A stretch of DNA of 64,000 bases from CALZIK01 sp945787635. Lineage in GTDB: Bacteria > Acidobacteriota > Thermoanaerobaculia > Multivoradales > JAHEKO01. The notes under the pieces are model-generated. The model made no database searches. It was not told the origin of the DNA and saw nothing but the letters and a program-made list of their open reading frames with translations. A program made the translations under genes and the position numbers. Positions 1 to 7,851 of the stretch are shown piece by piece (position 1 is the first letter of the stretch; every line of letters begins with the position of its first letter). The DNA lies in assembly GCA_947259725.1 (NCBI GenBank), contig CAMYNM010000011.1, positions 146,033-210,032 of the forward strand, read 5' to 3'.

Positions 1-75
1 GCCTGGACGATTCTCAAGGCCGACACCACCACCGAATGCGCGGTCTCCGCGGGCAGTGCCATGAGCAGTCGGTGA
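1..75 (+). CDS. C-terminal end of an unidentified CDS (partial, runs off left edge)
   Basis: Frame 1 is open from the first base to a TGA at 73-75. It gives 24 residues ending ...SAGSAMSSR. The codons are GC-rich and the peptide looks protein-like, but it is too short for a family assignment. The next gene starts about 100 bases downstream on the same strand. It could equally be a chance open frame. Confidence 0.3.
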   Translation, partial: AWTILKADTTTECAVSAGSAMSSR

Positions 76-176
76 GGCCAGGCGAGCTTCGAACTGGAAT
101 CTCTTGTTCCTCTGCTATCCTGATCTTTCAACGGCACCTCTTGAGTCGCGCCAATCTAGCAAAGCCGGAGTGTTCG

Positions 177-1997
177 ATGCCCGTAGCCGCACCCAGCCGG
201 TCACCGGGCTCCAGGCGGCTGGCACAGGACATCGCCGTCAACCTACTGCCCGGCTTCCTCGGCGGAGCGCAGCTGGCGGGCCTACTGCTGTTCTTGAACC
301 CCGACGTTCCCTTCGCCTGGCTCGACTTTTTCAAGGCCTCCGCAGTACTGGGGGTTGTTCTGGGTATCGCGGGCACCTTCGTGCTGACTCTCTACACCTG
401 GCGAACCGGAGTGCGCGCTGGTCGAATCCTGCCCTGGGCGATTACCGCGATCCTCGCGACCGCTGCCCTCATCGATTGGCTTCAAGCTTCGTTTCTGGCT
501 TTCTACACGCCGCCCGGCATCAACGTCCGCCTGATCAAGGCGGCTGTTCTATTGAGCATCGCAGCCGTGGTTCTTTTCTATACGGCCCTTCTGCACAGCT
601 ATCCGCCGAAACGCTACGGCCGGCGCTCGGTCATCCTCTTTCTGGGACTCTCGCTGGCGTCCGTTTACGCGCTCGGCGAGCGGCGCGAGGCCTACCGACC
701 CCGGCTCGAGTCCGCGCCTCTGCCCTCCTTCGTCGAGCTGGAAGAAGGTCCTACGTTGTTCGTCGTCGGGCTCGAAGGCGCCACCCTCGACGCGATCTTG
801 CCGCTGGTCCAGAAGGGCCAGCTACCGTTCTTCGGACAGATGATCGAGCAGGGAGTGCACGCTCGGCTGGAGCCGCTCTCGCCGACGCTGCGCACGGCGC
901 TGTGGACGTCTCTGGCCACCGGAAAGTTCCCCTACAAGCACGGCGTGCTTTCGGAGACCGCCGTGCGAATGGACTTTGTCTCCGGCGACCCGCACCTGAC
1001 GCTCCTGCCTTGGGGCCTCCCTTTCCCGGACAAGTTCCTGCCGGGATTCAGCCGGGTTCGGCCCGATGCCACCGTGCGCCGCAGTCTCGCGCTCTGGGAG
1101 ATCTACTCTCGGCTCGACATCCCCACCGGCGTCATCTCCTGGCCGTCGCTCTATCCGGTCACCGAGACTTCGGCATTCACATTCTCCGAGCGCTACTTCG
1201 CGGGCAACTTCTCGGCGCTTGCGGCCCTCCCTCCCGAGCTCGCCGAGCGGGGAATCCTGTTTCAGGTGGGGCAAAACGAGCTCGGCCCGGAGACGGCCGG
1301 CGAGTTCGACCAGGCTCCTCCCGAGGTCCTGGGTACCCTCGCCGGCGACGTCTGGCGTGAATCGCTGTCTCAGTTCCTACTCGAGCAGCGACGAGACCTG
1401 AGACGCATGTTCATCCTTCTCCCCGGCCTGGGTGAAGTTTCGCGACGCTACCTGGGAGGCTTCTCGGCATTCGAGCTCGAAGGCGTTCGCAACGAGCGCC
1501 GTCGGCGGGCCGCGCAGCTCGTCACCGCGTACTACCGCCATCTCGACAGCTATCTGGCGGCGCTCTGGTCGCGCGAGCAGGGGTCCAAGCTCCTGGCGGT
1601 GGTCTCGCCCTACGGCGTGCAGAGTCCCGAGGGTTGGCGGCGAGTTTGGCGATCCACGACCGGCAGATCGGACGAAGGCACGGTCAGCCCTGCCGACGAT
1701 GGCGTCGTCTTCCTGATCGGCGACGGCATCAAGAGCGGTCAATTCCTCGCGCGCGCCGAGCTCGTCGACATCATGCCGACTCTGCTGTACGCGACCAAGC
1801 TGCCGATCAGCAGGGAGCTTGATGGCCAGGTTCTCGCCGATGCGTTCTCCGGCGCATTTCTAGCCCAGACTCCGTTCATCTTCGTCCCGTCGTACGAGAC
1901 GCTGGTGGGCGAGCCTCCCGCGATGCTCGAAGAGGAAGCTAGCCTTTCTTCGACAAAGGCAACCGAGCGATCTTCTCCCCCGATCCCAGACCCTTGA
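177..1997 (+). CDS. Membrane-anchored alkaline-phosphatase-superfamily (type I phosphodiesterase-like) protein
   Basis: The protein has 606 residues from the ATG at 177, which precedes the first hydrophobic segment. An earlier in-frame ATG would add a low-complexity leader and is disfavoured. Five membrane segments (about residues 21-41, 53-73, 84-108, 119-140, 151-166) precede a soluble domain. That domain begins VVGLEGATLD near residue 198 and continues through an LRTALWTSLATGKFPYKHGV motif near 240-255. This is the layout of the type I phosphodiesterase/nucleotide pyrophosphatase branch of the alkaline phosphatase superfamily, in which the Thr after W is the usual nucleophile. The first metal ligand, normally Asp (GLDGAT), is Glu here. 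The substrate is unknown; relatives act on phosphodiesters or transfer phospho-groups to envelope glycans. The last 59 bases overlap the convergent bactofilin gene. Confidence 0.75.
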   Translation: MPVAAPSRSPGSRRLAQDIAVNLLPGFLGGAQLAGLLLFLNPDVPFAWLDFFKASAVLGVVLGIAGTFVLTLYTWRTGVRAGRILPWAITAILATAALIDWLQASFLAFYTPPGINVRLIKAAVLLSIAAVVLFYTALLHSYPPKRYGRRSVILFLGLSLASVYALGERREAYRPRLESAPLPSFVELEEGPTLFVVGLEGATLDAILPLVQKGQLPFFGQMIEQGVHARLEPLSPTLRTALWTSLATGKFPYKHGVLSETAVRMDFVSGDPHLTLLPWGLPFPDKFLPGFSRVRPDATVRRSLALWEIYSRLDIPTGVISWPSLYPVTETSAFTFSERYFAGNFSALAALPPELAERGILFQVGQNELGPETAGEFDQAPPEVLGTLAGDVWRESLSQFLLEQRRDLRRMFILLPGLGEVSRRYLGGFSAFELEGVRNERRRRAAQLVTAYYRHLDSYLAALWSREQGSKLLAVVSPYGVQSPEGWRRVWRSTTGRSDEGTVSPADDGVVFLIGDGIKSGQFLARAELVDIMPTLLYATKLPISRELDGQVLADAFSGAFLAQTPFIFVPSYETLVGEPPAMLEEEASLSSTKATERSSPPIPDP

Positions 1998-2361
1998 TCG
2001 CGGGGCTGGCGGCTGCCGCCGCGTCGCCGGACATGTTGCACAGTCCATGGAGGACCGCACCGTCCTCGACCACCAGGCTCGGTGTCTCGAGATCCGCCAG
2101 AACCTTGCCGCCCGCGGCGATCTCCACCCGACGCTGAGCGACGACCCGGCCCTTGACGGTGCCGGACACGAAGAGCCGGCCGACCTCGACCTCGGCGTCG
2201 ACGTTGCCGCGCTCACCGACGACGAGATCGCCCCGCGAAACGACGCGACCCTTCAAACGTCCGTCGAGACGAAAGGTGTCTTCAAAGTGCAGCGAGCCCT
2301 CGATAAAGCTCCCCGCATCCAGAAAGCCGTTTAGATCGCCGGTGGAACCTGTTTTCTTCAT
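1939..2361 (-). CDS. bacA: Bactofilin (polymer-forming cytoskeletal protein)
   Basis: The 140-residue protein has the bactofilin core: repeated short beta turns rich in G, V and E (GSLHFEDTFRLDGRLKG..., VSRGDLVVGERGNV..., FVSGTVKGRVVAQRRVEIAAG). These fold as a right-handed beta-helix and polymerise without nucleotide. Flexible tails of about 15 residues (N) and 30 residues (C) flank it, as in typical bactofilins. Its ATG overlaps the parB stop by 4 bases (ATGA), so it is translationally coupled to parAB. Bactofilins scaffold ParABS components in Myxococcus, so a role in positioning origins or ParA is a reasonable inference. The 3' end runs 59 bases into the convergent upstream gene. Confidence 0.88.
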   Translation of the reverse strand: MKKTGSTGDLNGFLDAGSFIEGSLHFEDTFRLDGRLKGRVVSRGDLVVGERGNVDAEVEVGRLFVSGTVKGRVVAQRRVEIAAGGKVLADLETPSLVVEDGAVLHGLCNMSGDAAAAASPAIKGLGSGEKIARLPLSKKG

Positions 2362-3215
2362 GATCGACTCCTCGCGCCCATGAGCATGTCATACAGCCGA
2401 ATGAGCTCGTCTTCGGAGTGGAACGCGAGGACGAGAGAGCCGCTCTTGCCACGCCTGTGGATTTCAACTTTTGTTTGTAAATGTTTAGTCAATCTTTCAG
2501 CTGCCGCTACGGTGTCCGGATCGAGCCTTCGCAGACTCTTCTTCTTTACCGACCCGCTGGGCCGAGTCGCAGCTTCCAACTGTCGCGCGTTGAGCCCCTC
2601 CTCGACCGCTCGCCTCGCCATCCGTACTCTCTCTCGATCGCTCGCGAGTCCCAGCAGGGGACGCGCCTGCCCGGCACTCAACCGCCGCTGCCGGATCATC
2701 GACCGAACCTCCTCGGGCAAACCCAGGAGCCGAAGCCGGTTCGATACAGCTGAGCGGCTCTTGCCGATCCGCTCGCCAATCTCCTGATGCGACAGCCCGA
2801 ATTCTCGATGCATCCGCTCGAAGGCCTCGGCCTCCTCAATGGCGTTGAGGTCGGCCCTCTGGAGGTTCTCCACCAGAGCCGCTTCCAGAAACTCGCGCTC
2901 GGAGAGCTTCTCGCGAACCACAACCGGTACGCGAGCGAGCCCCGCCTCGCGCGCCGCTCGCCAACGGCGTTCTCCCGCGACGATCGCGTAGCCGCCCTCG
3001 GCTCTTCGCACGACTAGAATCGGTTGAATCAATCCCTGCGCCCGGATCGAAGCCGCCAGCTCGGCCAGCTCGGCCGCGTCGAAATCGACCCGGGGCTGAT
3101 AACGATTCGGGGTCAGCTCGTCCAAGGCCAGCTCCGTCGGACCGGTGGAAACCGCGCCCGCTCCGTCGGCAAAAAGGGCGTCCAACCCTCGTCCCAGACC
3201 TCGCTTGGCCACCAT
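2358..3215 (-). CDS. parB: Chromosome-partitioning protein ParB (parS-binding CTPase)
   Basis: The protein has 285 residues. MVAKRGLGRGLDALF at the N-terminus is the ParA-contact peptide. The ParB/Srx nuclease-like domain follows, with GERRWRA at about 81-87 (CTP binding). A helix-turn-helix near 140-163 (LSHQEIGERIGKSRSAVSNRL) reads parS, and a C-terminal dimerisation segment closes the protein. The ATG at 3215 overlaps the parA stop by one base (TGATG), which fixes the start; a longer in-frame N-terminus would run into parA. ParB loads at parS and spreads as a sliding clamp. Two parS-like sequences lie nearby at 4736-4804. The downstream bactofilin overlaps by 4 bases. Confidence 0.96.
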   Translation of the reverse strand: MVAKRGLGRGLDALFADGAGAVSTGPTELALDELTPNRYQPRVDFDAAELAELAASIRAQGLIQPILVVRRAEGGYAIVAGERRWRAAREAGLARVPVVVREKLSEREFLEAALVENLQRADLNAIEEAEAFERMHREFGLSHQEIGERIGKSRSAVSNRLRLLGLPEEVRSMIRQRRLSAGQARPLLGLASDRERVRMARRAVEEGLNARQLEAATRPSGSVKKKSLRRLDPDTVAAAERLTKHLQTKVEIHRRGKSGSLVLAFHSEDELIRLYDMLMGARSRS

Positions 3216-3973
3216 CAGACCGCTCCCGCGAGCATCTCTCGGGCCAGCGCCAGATACGCCTGTGCGCCACGGCTTCGGATGTCGTAGTTGAGAACCGGAA
3301 GGCCGTGGCTCGGCGCCTCGGCAAGTCGGACGTTGCGGGGCACGATCGTGTCGTAGACCTGGCCGGAAAAGTGGGTTCGCACCTCCCGCGCGACGTCGCG
3401 CGCCAGGTTGGTGCGCTCGTCGTACATGGTCAAAAGGATTCCGGTGACGTGTAGCTCCGGATTCAGGTTCTGTTGTACTCGTTGTATCGTCTGCAGCAAT
3501 TCCTTGATCCCTTCGAGAGCGAAATACTCGCACTGCAGCGGGACGAGAACTCCGTCGGCTGCGGCGAGCGCGTTGACCGTCAGGTGCCCCAAGGACGGCG
3601 GACAGTCCAAAAGAATCGTGTCATAACGACCGGCGACGTGCTCGAGCGCGGACCGAAGCCGCCTCTGCCAGCCGTCCAGACCGACGAACTCGACTTCGGC
3701 CCCGACCAGCGTCCGGCTCGACGGGACAATCTCCAAACAGGCCATCAGGGTCGGTCGGACCGCCTGGTTCAGGGTCGCCTCACCGATAAGAACCTCGTAC
3801 AGAGTCGGGGGCTCCGGGTCGATCCCCAATCCGCGTGCCGCGTTGCCCTGAGCGTCGCAATCGACCAGCAGCACTCTCCGTTCGAGCGCCGCCAGTGCCG
3901 CTCCCAGGTTGATGGCGGTGGTGGTTTTGCCCACACCTCCCTTCTGGTTCGCGATCGCGATCGTTCTTACCAT
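3215..3973 (-). CDS. parA: Chromosome-partitioning ATPase ParA (Soj)
   Basis: The 252-residue protein has the deviant Walker A motif KGGVGKTTT at 11-19 with the signature first Lys, Walker A' LLVDCDAQGN near 35-45, and a Walker B-like ILLDCPPSLG near 120. The length and the absence of an N-terminal HTH identify the chromosomal (type Ib, Soj-like) class. It binds DNA non-specifically as an ATP dimer and is released by ParB. It sits between rsmG (36-base gap upstream) and parB (1-base overlap downstream), the widely conserved origin-proximal order. Confidence 0.96.
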   Translation of the reverse strand: MVRTIAIANQKGGVGKTTTAINLGAALAALERRVLLVDCDAQGNAARGLGIDPEPPTLYEVLIGEATLNQAVRPTLMACLEIVPSSRTLVGAEVEFVGLDGWQRRLRSALEHVAGRYDTILLDCPPSLGHLTVNALAAADGVLVPLQCEYFALEGIKELLQTIQRVQQNLNPELHVTGILLTMYDERTNLARDVAREVRTHFSGQVYDTIVPRNVRLAEAPSHGLPVLNYDIRSRGAQAYLALAREMLAGAV

Positions 3974-4009
3974 CTCAGGCCACTCGTCTCCGGTGGAGGC
4001 TCCAAGGCC

Positions 4010-4684
4010 TCAAGCAAGGACCGCCCGCTTCTCGGTGAGACACCACTCCTGGATGGTGCCCTGGCGTCCGGGTAGGGGCAGCGCCCGCCCTCTCTCCGCG
4101 CCCGGCAGCGGAGCCACCGCTTCGGATCCCTCCCAGCGAAGGACTCGGGCACCGGTTGCCAACCCGGGACGCAAGCCCGCCCAGATGTCGTCGGTGATCT
4201 TCACGGCGCGAATCGTCACCAGGTCTATCGAGCCTACGCTTCGACCGTCTGCGTCGAGCAGCGAGGTGAGCGGCTGGTGTCGCGAGACTCTAGCACCTAC
4301 GATTCGGCACGACAATTCCGCGCGGGTAGCCGCTGAGCGCAGGAACGCGACCTTTCGCTTCCGTGATTCCACCAGCCAGACCGTCGCCTTCTCGAGCGCC
4401 GCGGCGAGCACCCAGCCCGGAAAACCGGCTCCCGATCCGAGGTCGAGAATCCGGGTGGCCTCTCCGATCAAGCCCAGCGCCAGGAGACTCTCCGCGTAGT
4501 GCCTCTCGACCATCCTGTCGGCCTCCGAGGCACCGATCAAGGCGGTTCGAGCGGCCCAGCGCCTGAGCTCTTGATAGTGAGAAAAGAGACGTTCCACCAG
4601 CAGCTGGGAGGGAGGCGCGCCCAGAGTCGACTCGAGGCCATCGCGGAATTGCCCTGCGGACATCTCGGCAAGGTGGGTCGGCAC
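4010..4684 (-). CDS. rsmG: 16S rRNA (guanine527-N7)-methyltransferase RsmG (GidB)
   Basis: The protein has 224 residues. A SAM-binding motif I, ILDLGSGAGFPG, lies at about 79-90. The segment AARTALIGASEADRMVERHYAESL is the family's pre-motif region and VESRKRKVAFLR follows motif I. RsmG methylates N7 of G527 in the 530 loop of 16S rRNA. Starts at residue 1 or at Met8 are both possible. The gene leads the parA-parB-bactofilin operon. No mnmG or mnmE lies upstream; instead there are parS-like repeats and a small LAGLIDADG-like gene. Confidence 0.93.
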   Translation of the reverse strand: MPTHLAEMSAGQFRDGLESTLGAPPSQLLVERLFSHYQELRRWAARTALIGASEADRMVERHYAESLLALGLIGEATRILDLGSGAGFPGWVLAAALEKATVWLVESRKRKVAFLRSAATRAELSCRIVGARVSRHQPLTSLLDADGRSVGSIDLVTIRAVKITDDIWAGLRPGLATGARVLRWEGSEAVAPLPGAERGRALPLPGRQGTIQEWCLTEKRAVLA

Positions 4685-4735
4685 CGGTAGATTCTAGTGC
4701 GCCGGCCCGCGAAGCACCCTCTTGACCGACAATGA

Positions 4736-4751
4736 TGTTTCACGGGAAACT
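4736..4751 (+). promoter_or_regulatory. parS-like ParB-binding site 1
   Basis: TGTTTCACGGGAAACT matches the bacterial parS consensus TGTTTCACGTGAAACA at 14 of 16 positions; the differences are positions 10 and 16. Its origin-proximal location next to parAB fits a centromere site. The right half is imperfect, and a better half-site follows 13 bases beyond the left arm. Confidence 0.65.
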
Positions 4752-4788
4752 TGACGGTGAAACAACCGGGTGTTCAACAGAGCTCCGG

Positions 4789-4804
4789 TGTTTCACGGGA
4801 AACC
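4789..4804 (+). promoter_or_regulatory. parS-like ParB-binding site 2
   Basis: TGTTTCACGGGAAACC matches consensus parS at 14 of 16 positions with the same central T-to-G change as site 1, 53 bases (about five helical turns) further on. The proposed GTG start of the next gene falls inside the trailing GTGAAACA half-site, so ParB binding could also affect that gene. Confidence 0.65.
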
Positions 4805-4809
4805 TGACG

Positions 4810-5139
4810 GTGAAACAACCCTCTCAATTCGAGGTCGGCTTTCTCATGGGGATCCTGGTGGGCGAAGGTCACTTCGGCGGCGACGGCCGCCAGCCCCAAG
4901 TTACCCTTCGGATGCATACCGACCACGAGACGCTGTTTCGCTGGATCGAAACGGTTTTTCCGGGGGGCAAGCTCTACGGTCCCTACCACCACGGCGGCAG
5001 GAGCTATTTTCAATGGATGGCACGAGGCGCCTTCCTCCGCGAGACGCTCGTGCCCCTCCTGGAAACCTCCCTGTCGCCGGAACTCGACCGGAAGAGCTAC
5101 GATCGATTCGCCGCGATGAAGCAGCGCTATCGGCTCTAG
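4810..5139 (+). CDS. Small LAGLIDADG-like protein
   Basis: The likely start is the GTG at 4810, giving 109 residues (MKQPSQFEVGFLMG...). Residues 11-24, FLMGILVGEGHFGG, match the first LAGLIDADG helix with its acidic residue (GEG). FRWIETVFPGGKLYGPY and SYFQWMARG follow, like the beta saddle and second half of single-motif homing endonuclease domains. It is short, not inserted in a host gene, and no intron or intein boundary is visible. It occupies the jag-rsmG interval, shares a CTAG stop with convergent jag (4-base overlap), and its start lies within a parS-like repeat. It may be a domesticated DNA-binding protein or a relic endonuclease. Upstream in-frame ATGs would translate the repeats and are less likely. 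Confidence 0.65.
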   Translation: MKQPSQFEVGFLMGILVGEGHFGGDGRQPQVTLRMHTDHETLFRWIETVFPGGKLYGPYHHGGRSYFQWMARGAFLRETLVPLLETSLSPELDRKSYDRFAAMKQRYRL

Positions 5140-6029
5140 CGTTCCGACGAAGCGTGGGGGGTTCGCCGAACCGGTCGGATGGCGACACGCTTGAAAAGGC
5201 CGGTGCCGTGGCTCTCGGTCTCCACCGCCGGATCATCCGCCAGGGTCAGGTGGACGATCCGTCGCTCGTCAGGTGACATCGGCTCCAGGCTCTGCATTCG
5301 GCGGTCGCGGCGCACCTCGGCGGCCGCCTCCTGAGCCATCACTCGCAACTGCTCGGCGCGCACCTCGTGGAAGTTGTCCGAGTCCACACGGCAGGCCACC
5401 GAGCCGCCGGTGAGCCCCCGAATCATCCTCGGCAAGAGGTGCTGAACCGCCAGCAGGAGGCGACCTCGATCTTCGAAGAGTTTATCTTCGTCCGAGCCGC
5501 GAAGCTCCACCTCGAGCCCCCCATCGCCGGTCTCGATCTTCGCCTCGAGGTCGAGCCCTCCGAGCTTGAGCACGCGCCGCAGGGTCTCCTGCGCCGCCTC
5601 GACCGCATCGGCCGGGGTGATGTCATCCCAGGCGTCATCGCGAGACCGCTCCAGTTCGGCGTTCTCGACTGCCACTCTCGGCTTGGGCTCTTCGCTCGGG
5701 ACCTCCCGTCGGGAGCCTGCGGCGGTCTCGCCCGGAACTCTCGGCTCCGGACCCGACGCCGGCGGATCGACCCAGGCGGGCTTGGCGACCTTCATCCCGC
5801 TCGGCTGCTGGGCCACGTCGGGTCGAGCGGCCGATGGTGGCACCTCGCTGCGCCCAGGCGCATCCGGATCGACACCGATCACTACGCGACGCCGAACTTT
5901 CAAGAACCCGTGACGCCTCTCGACCTGCTCGAAAGCCACCAGCTCGGGGTCGAGCTGAAAATGGCGGGCGGCTTGTAGCACCGCCTGTTCCAGGGTGTTA
6001 CCGGAGAAGAACTTCTTAGCACGGCTCAT
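5136..6029 (-). CDS. khpB: RNA-binding protein Jag/KhpB (Jag_N-KH-R3H)
   Basis: The protein has 297 residues from the ATG at 6029, chosen because AAGGAAGG lies about 7 bases upstream; an ATG six codons earlier lacks this spacing. Residues 1-50 (AKKFFSGNTLEQAVLQAARHF...) are the Jag_N domain. A Pro/Ala/Glu-rich linker runs to about 130, a KH domain covers roughly 140-215, and an R3H domain covers 225-290 (SLEPMSPDERRIVHLTL...ETESHGTG). The family binds RNA and modulates cell division and envelope growth together with KhpA. It is the last gene of rpmH-rnpA-yidD-yidC-jag, 18 bases after yidC. Confidence 0.92.
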   Translation of the reverse strand: MSRAKKFFSGNTLEQAVLQAARHFQLDPELVAFEQVERRHGFLKVRRRVVIGVDPDAPGRSEVPPSAARPDVAQQPSGMKVAKPAWVDPPASGPEPRVPGETAAGSRREVPSEEPKPRVAVENAELERSRDDAWDDITPADAVEAAQETLRRVLKLGGLDLEAKIETGDGGLEVELRGSDEDKLFEDRGRLLLAVQHLLPRMIRGLTGGSVACRVDSDNFHEVRAEQLRVMAQEAAAEVRRDRRMQSLEPMSPDERRIVHLTLADDPAVETESHGTGLFKRVAIRPVRRTPHASSER

Positions 6030-6047
6030 AGCTATTCCTTCCTTCAT

Positions 6048-7820
6048 CTACCCGCGATTCTTGCCGGCCGCTTTGGCGTCATCCGCCGCGGCCTTGCGCT
6101 CTTTGAATCGTTTGTAGGTGGCTTGCTGGACGATGCCCAGGATGTTGTTGGTCAGCCAGTAGAGAACCATGCCGCTCGGAAAACCCAGGAAGAGAATCGT
6201 GAAAAAGAACGGCATGAGCATGAACATTCGCCGCTGCATCGGGTCCGCCGCGGACGGCGTCAGCTTCTGCTGCACGAACTGGCTCGCACCCATGATGATG
6301 GGTAGCGCGTAGTACGGATCGGGCGCCGAAAGATCCTGGATCCACAGGACCCACGGCGCATGGCGCAGCTCCACCGCCGCCGAGAGCAGGTTGTAGAACG
6401 CGAACAGCACGGGGATCTGGAGCAGCATCGGCAGGCAGCCGCCGGCGGGGTTGACACCCTCTTTCTTGTAGAGAGCCATCACCTCTTCGTTCATCTTGCG
6501 CTGCATCTCGGTGTTCGCCCGGCCCTGCTTGTCTTTGAGCTTGCCCCGGTACTTGTTCTTGATCCCCTGGACCTTGGGGTTGACCTCTTGCATCTTCTGC
6601 ATCGAGACGAAGCTCTTGTGGGTCAGCGGAAAGAGCAGCAGGCGAATGAAGACGGTCATCAGGATGATCGCCCAGCCCCAGTTGGCGGTGACGTTGTCGT
6701 GCAGCCAGCGCAAACCGAACAGAATCGGCTTGGCCAGGATCGCGAAGAACCCGAGATTCACCGCTTCGTTGAGCCGGTTGGGAAGCCGCGCCAGCCGTTC
6801 GTATTCCTTGGCACCGAGATATGCCGCCCCGTCGAGCCGATCGCCCGCCGGCACCAGGAGCAACTCGAACTCGTGAATGACACCGTCCTCCTCGTCGGCG
6901 CGATCGGTGAGAACGAAGGTGCTCCCTGTTTCCTCGGCACCCTCCATCCGACCCCTGACGGGAACTGCCGTGGCGTACGCCAGAGGCTCATCGGTCACGA
7001 CCCACGTTGCGAGGAAATAGTTGTCCTCGAGTCCGATCCAGCCGAGCTCGTCTCCAGAAACCCGGATGGGCTCGTCGGCCTTCTGCGCGTTCTCGCGCTC
7101 GACTTCGGTGCCCTTCCGGTACACGACCGCCCGGCGCTCGAACCGGTTGTCGAGCTCTTCCGCGCTCGGGTTGCGAACCCCCGGCCCGAGCAGGGCCGCC
7201 CAATCGGTTCTCGCCGGAATCGTGACTCTGACTCCGAGAAGGCCGTCGGGGCGTAGCCAGAACTCCTTCTCCGCACGACCCAGCGGTCCGGCGTACTCGA
7301 ACCGAAGCCCCGCCTGCTCGCCGCCCTCTCGGGAAACCGCGAACAGCGCCTCGTTGAGCGGGTCGCCGACGCCAGCACCGTCCACGATGCCAAACAGATA
7401 GGGCTGCCCGGTGCGCCGCCGGATCAGATCGACCCCGTTGCCCAGGCCCGTGGCGTGCCGTTTGGAAACGAACGAAACCAGTTGGGCTCCACGGCTACTG
7501 AAGGTCGCGCGAAAGCGGTCGCTCTCGAGCACCACCTCTTCCTCGATCGAGCCGACGATCTCAGCAGCCGCTTCGGCCTCGAGAGAGGACTCGGCCCCAG
7601 TCGGGGACCCAACCGGGGCATCGAGCTCCCGCTCCGCGACTTCGCTCGAGGACCGAGCTTGCGGAGCGCTCGTCTGGCGATCGGCTACAGCACTCGGCGC
7701 AGCCGCTTCGCGACCCGCTTCGAGATCTTCAGGCGGAGGCGCGGCGGGAAAAATCGTCTGCCATAAAAGAAGAACCGCCACTGAAAGCAGAGCGGCCATA
7801 AAAAGACGTTTGTTATCCAC
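6048..7820 (-). CDS. yidC: Membrane protein insertase YidC
   Basis: The 590-residue protein has an N-terminal membrane segment (about 4-22) followed by a low-complexity linker. A large periplasmic beta domain of the diderm YidC type extends to about 345. The Oxa1/YidC core is at the C-terminus: NWGWAIILMTVFIRLLLFPL holds the conserved functional Arg, and GGCLPMLLQIPVLFAFYNLL and FFTILFLGFPSGMVLYWLTNN are the other hallmark helices. A basic tail (RFKERKAAADDAKAAGKNRG) probably contacts ribosomes. It inserts membrane proteins alone or with SecYEG. The periplasmic domain supports a Gram-negative envelope. Confidence 0.97.
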   Translation of the reverse strand: MDNKRLFMAALLSVAVLLLWQTIFPAAPPPEDLEAGREAAAPSAVADRQTSAPQARSSSEVAERELDAPVGSPTGAESSLEAEAAAEIVGSIEEEVVLESDRFRATFSSRGAQLVSFVSKRHATGLGNGVDLIRRRTGQPYLFGIVDGAGVGDPLNEALFAVSREGGEQAGLRFEYAGPLGRAEKEFWLRPDGLLGVRVTIPARTDWAALLGPGVRNPSAEELDNRFERRAVVYRKGTEVERENAQKADEPIRVSGDELGWIGLEDNYFLATWVVTDEPLAYATAVPVRGRMEGAEETGSTFVLTDRADEEDGVIHEFELLLVPAGDRLDGAAYLGAKEYERLARLPNRLNEAVNLGFFAILAKPILFGLRWLHDNVTANWGWAIILMTVFIRLLLFPLTHKSFVSMQKMQEVNPKVQGIKNKYRGKLKDKQGRANTEMQRKMNEEVMALYKKEGVNPAGGCLPMLLQIPVLFAFYNLLSAAVELRHAPWVLWIQDLSAPDPYYALPIIMGASQFVQQKLTPSAADPMQRRMFMLMPFFFTILFLGFPSGMVLYWLTNNILGIVQQATYKRFKERKAAADDAKAAGKNRG

Positions 7821-7851
7821 GGGTTTCCTTTTTTGGCACTACCCGGGCCCC

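Larger units (their letters stand above)
4736..4821. repeat. Two 32-nt direct repeats with parS-like cores, 53-nt period
   Basis: The units at 4736-4767 and 4789-4820 differ at one position (T/C at offset 16). Each begins TGTTTCAC and, 13 bases after that arm ends, contains GTGAAACA, so each unit is also an inverted repeat of 8-base arms (4736-4743 with 4757-4764; 4789-4796 with 4810-4817). The arms are the two halves of the canonical parS palindrome TGTTTCACGTGAAACA. A 21-base spacer separates the units. They sit between rsmG and the LAGLIDADG-like gene, about 0.8 kb from parA. Confidence 0.85.

Noticed and set aside
4736..4821. Possible CRISPR fragment (two repeats separated by 21 bases)
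   Set aside because: There are only two units, no cas gene, and the repeats carry parS half-sites, which explain them better.
4810..5139. LAGLIDADG gene as part of an intein or group I intron
   Set aside because: No host gene is split around it; jag and rsmG are both complete and on the opposite strand.
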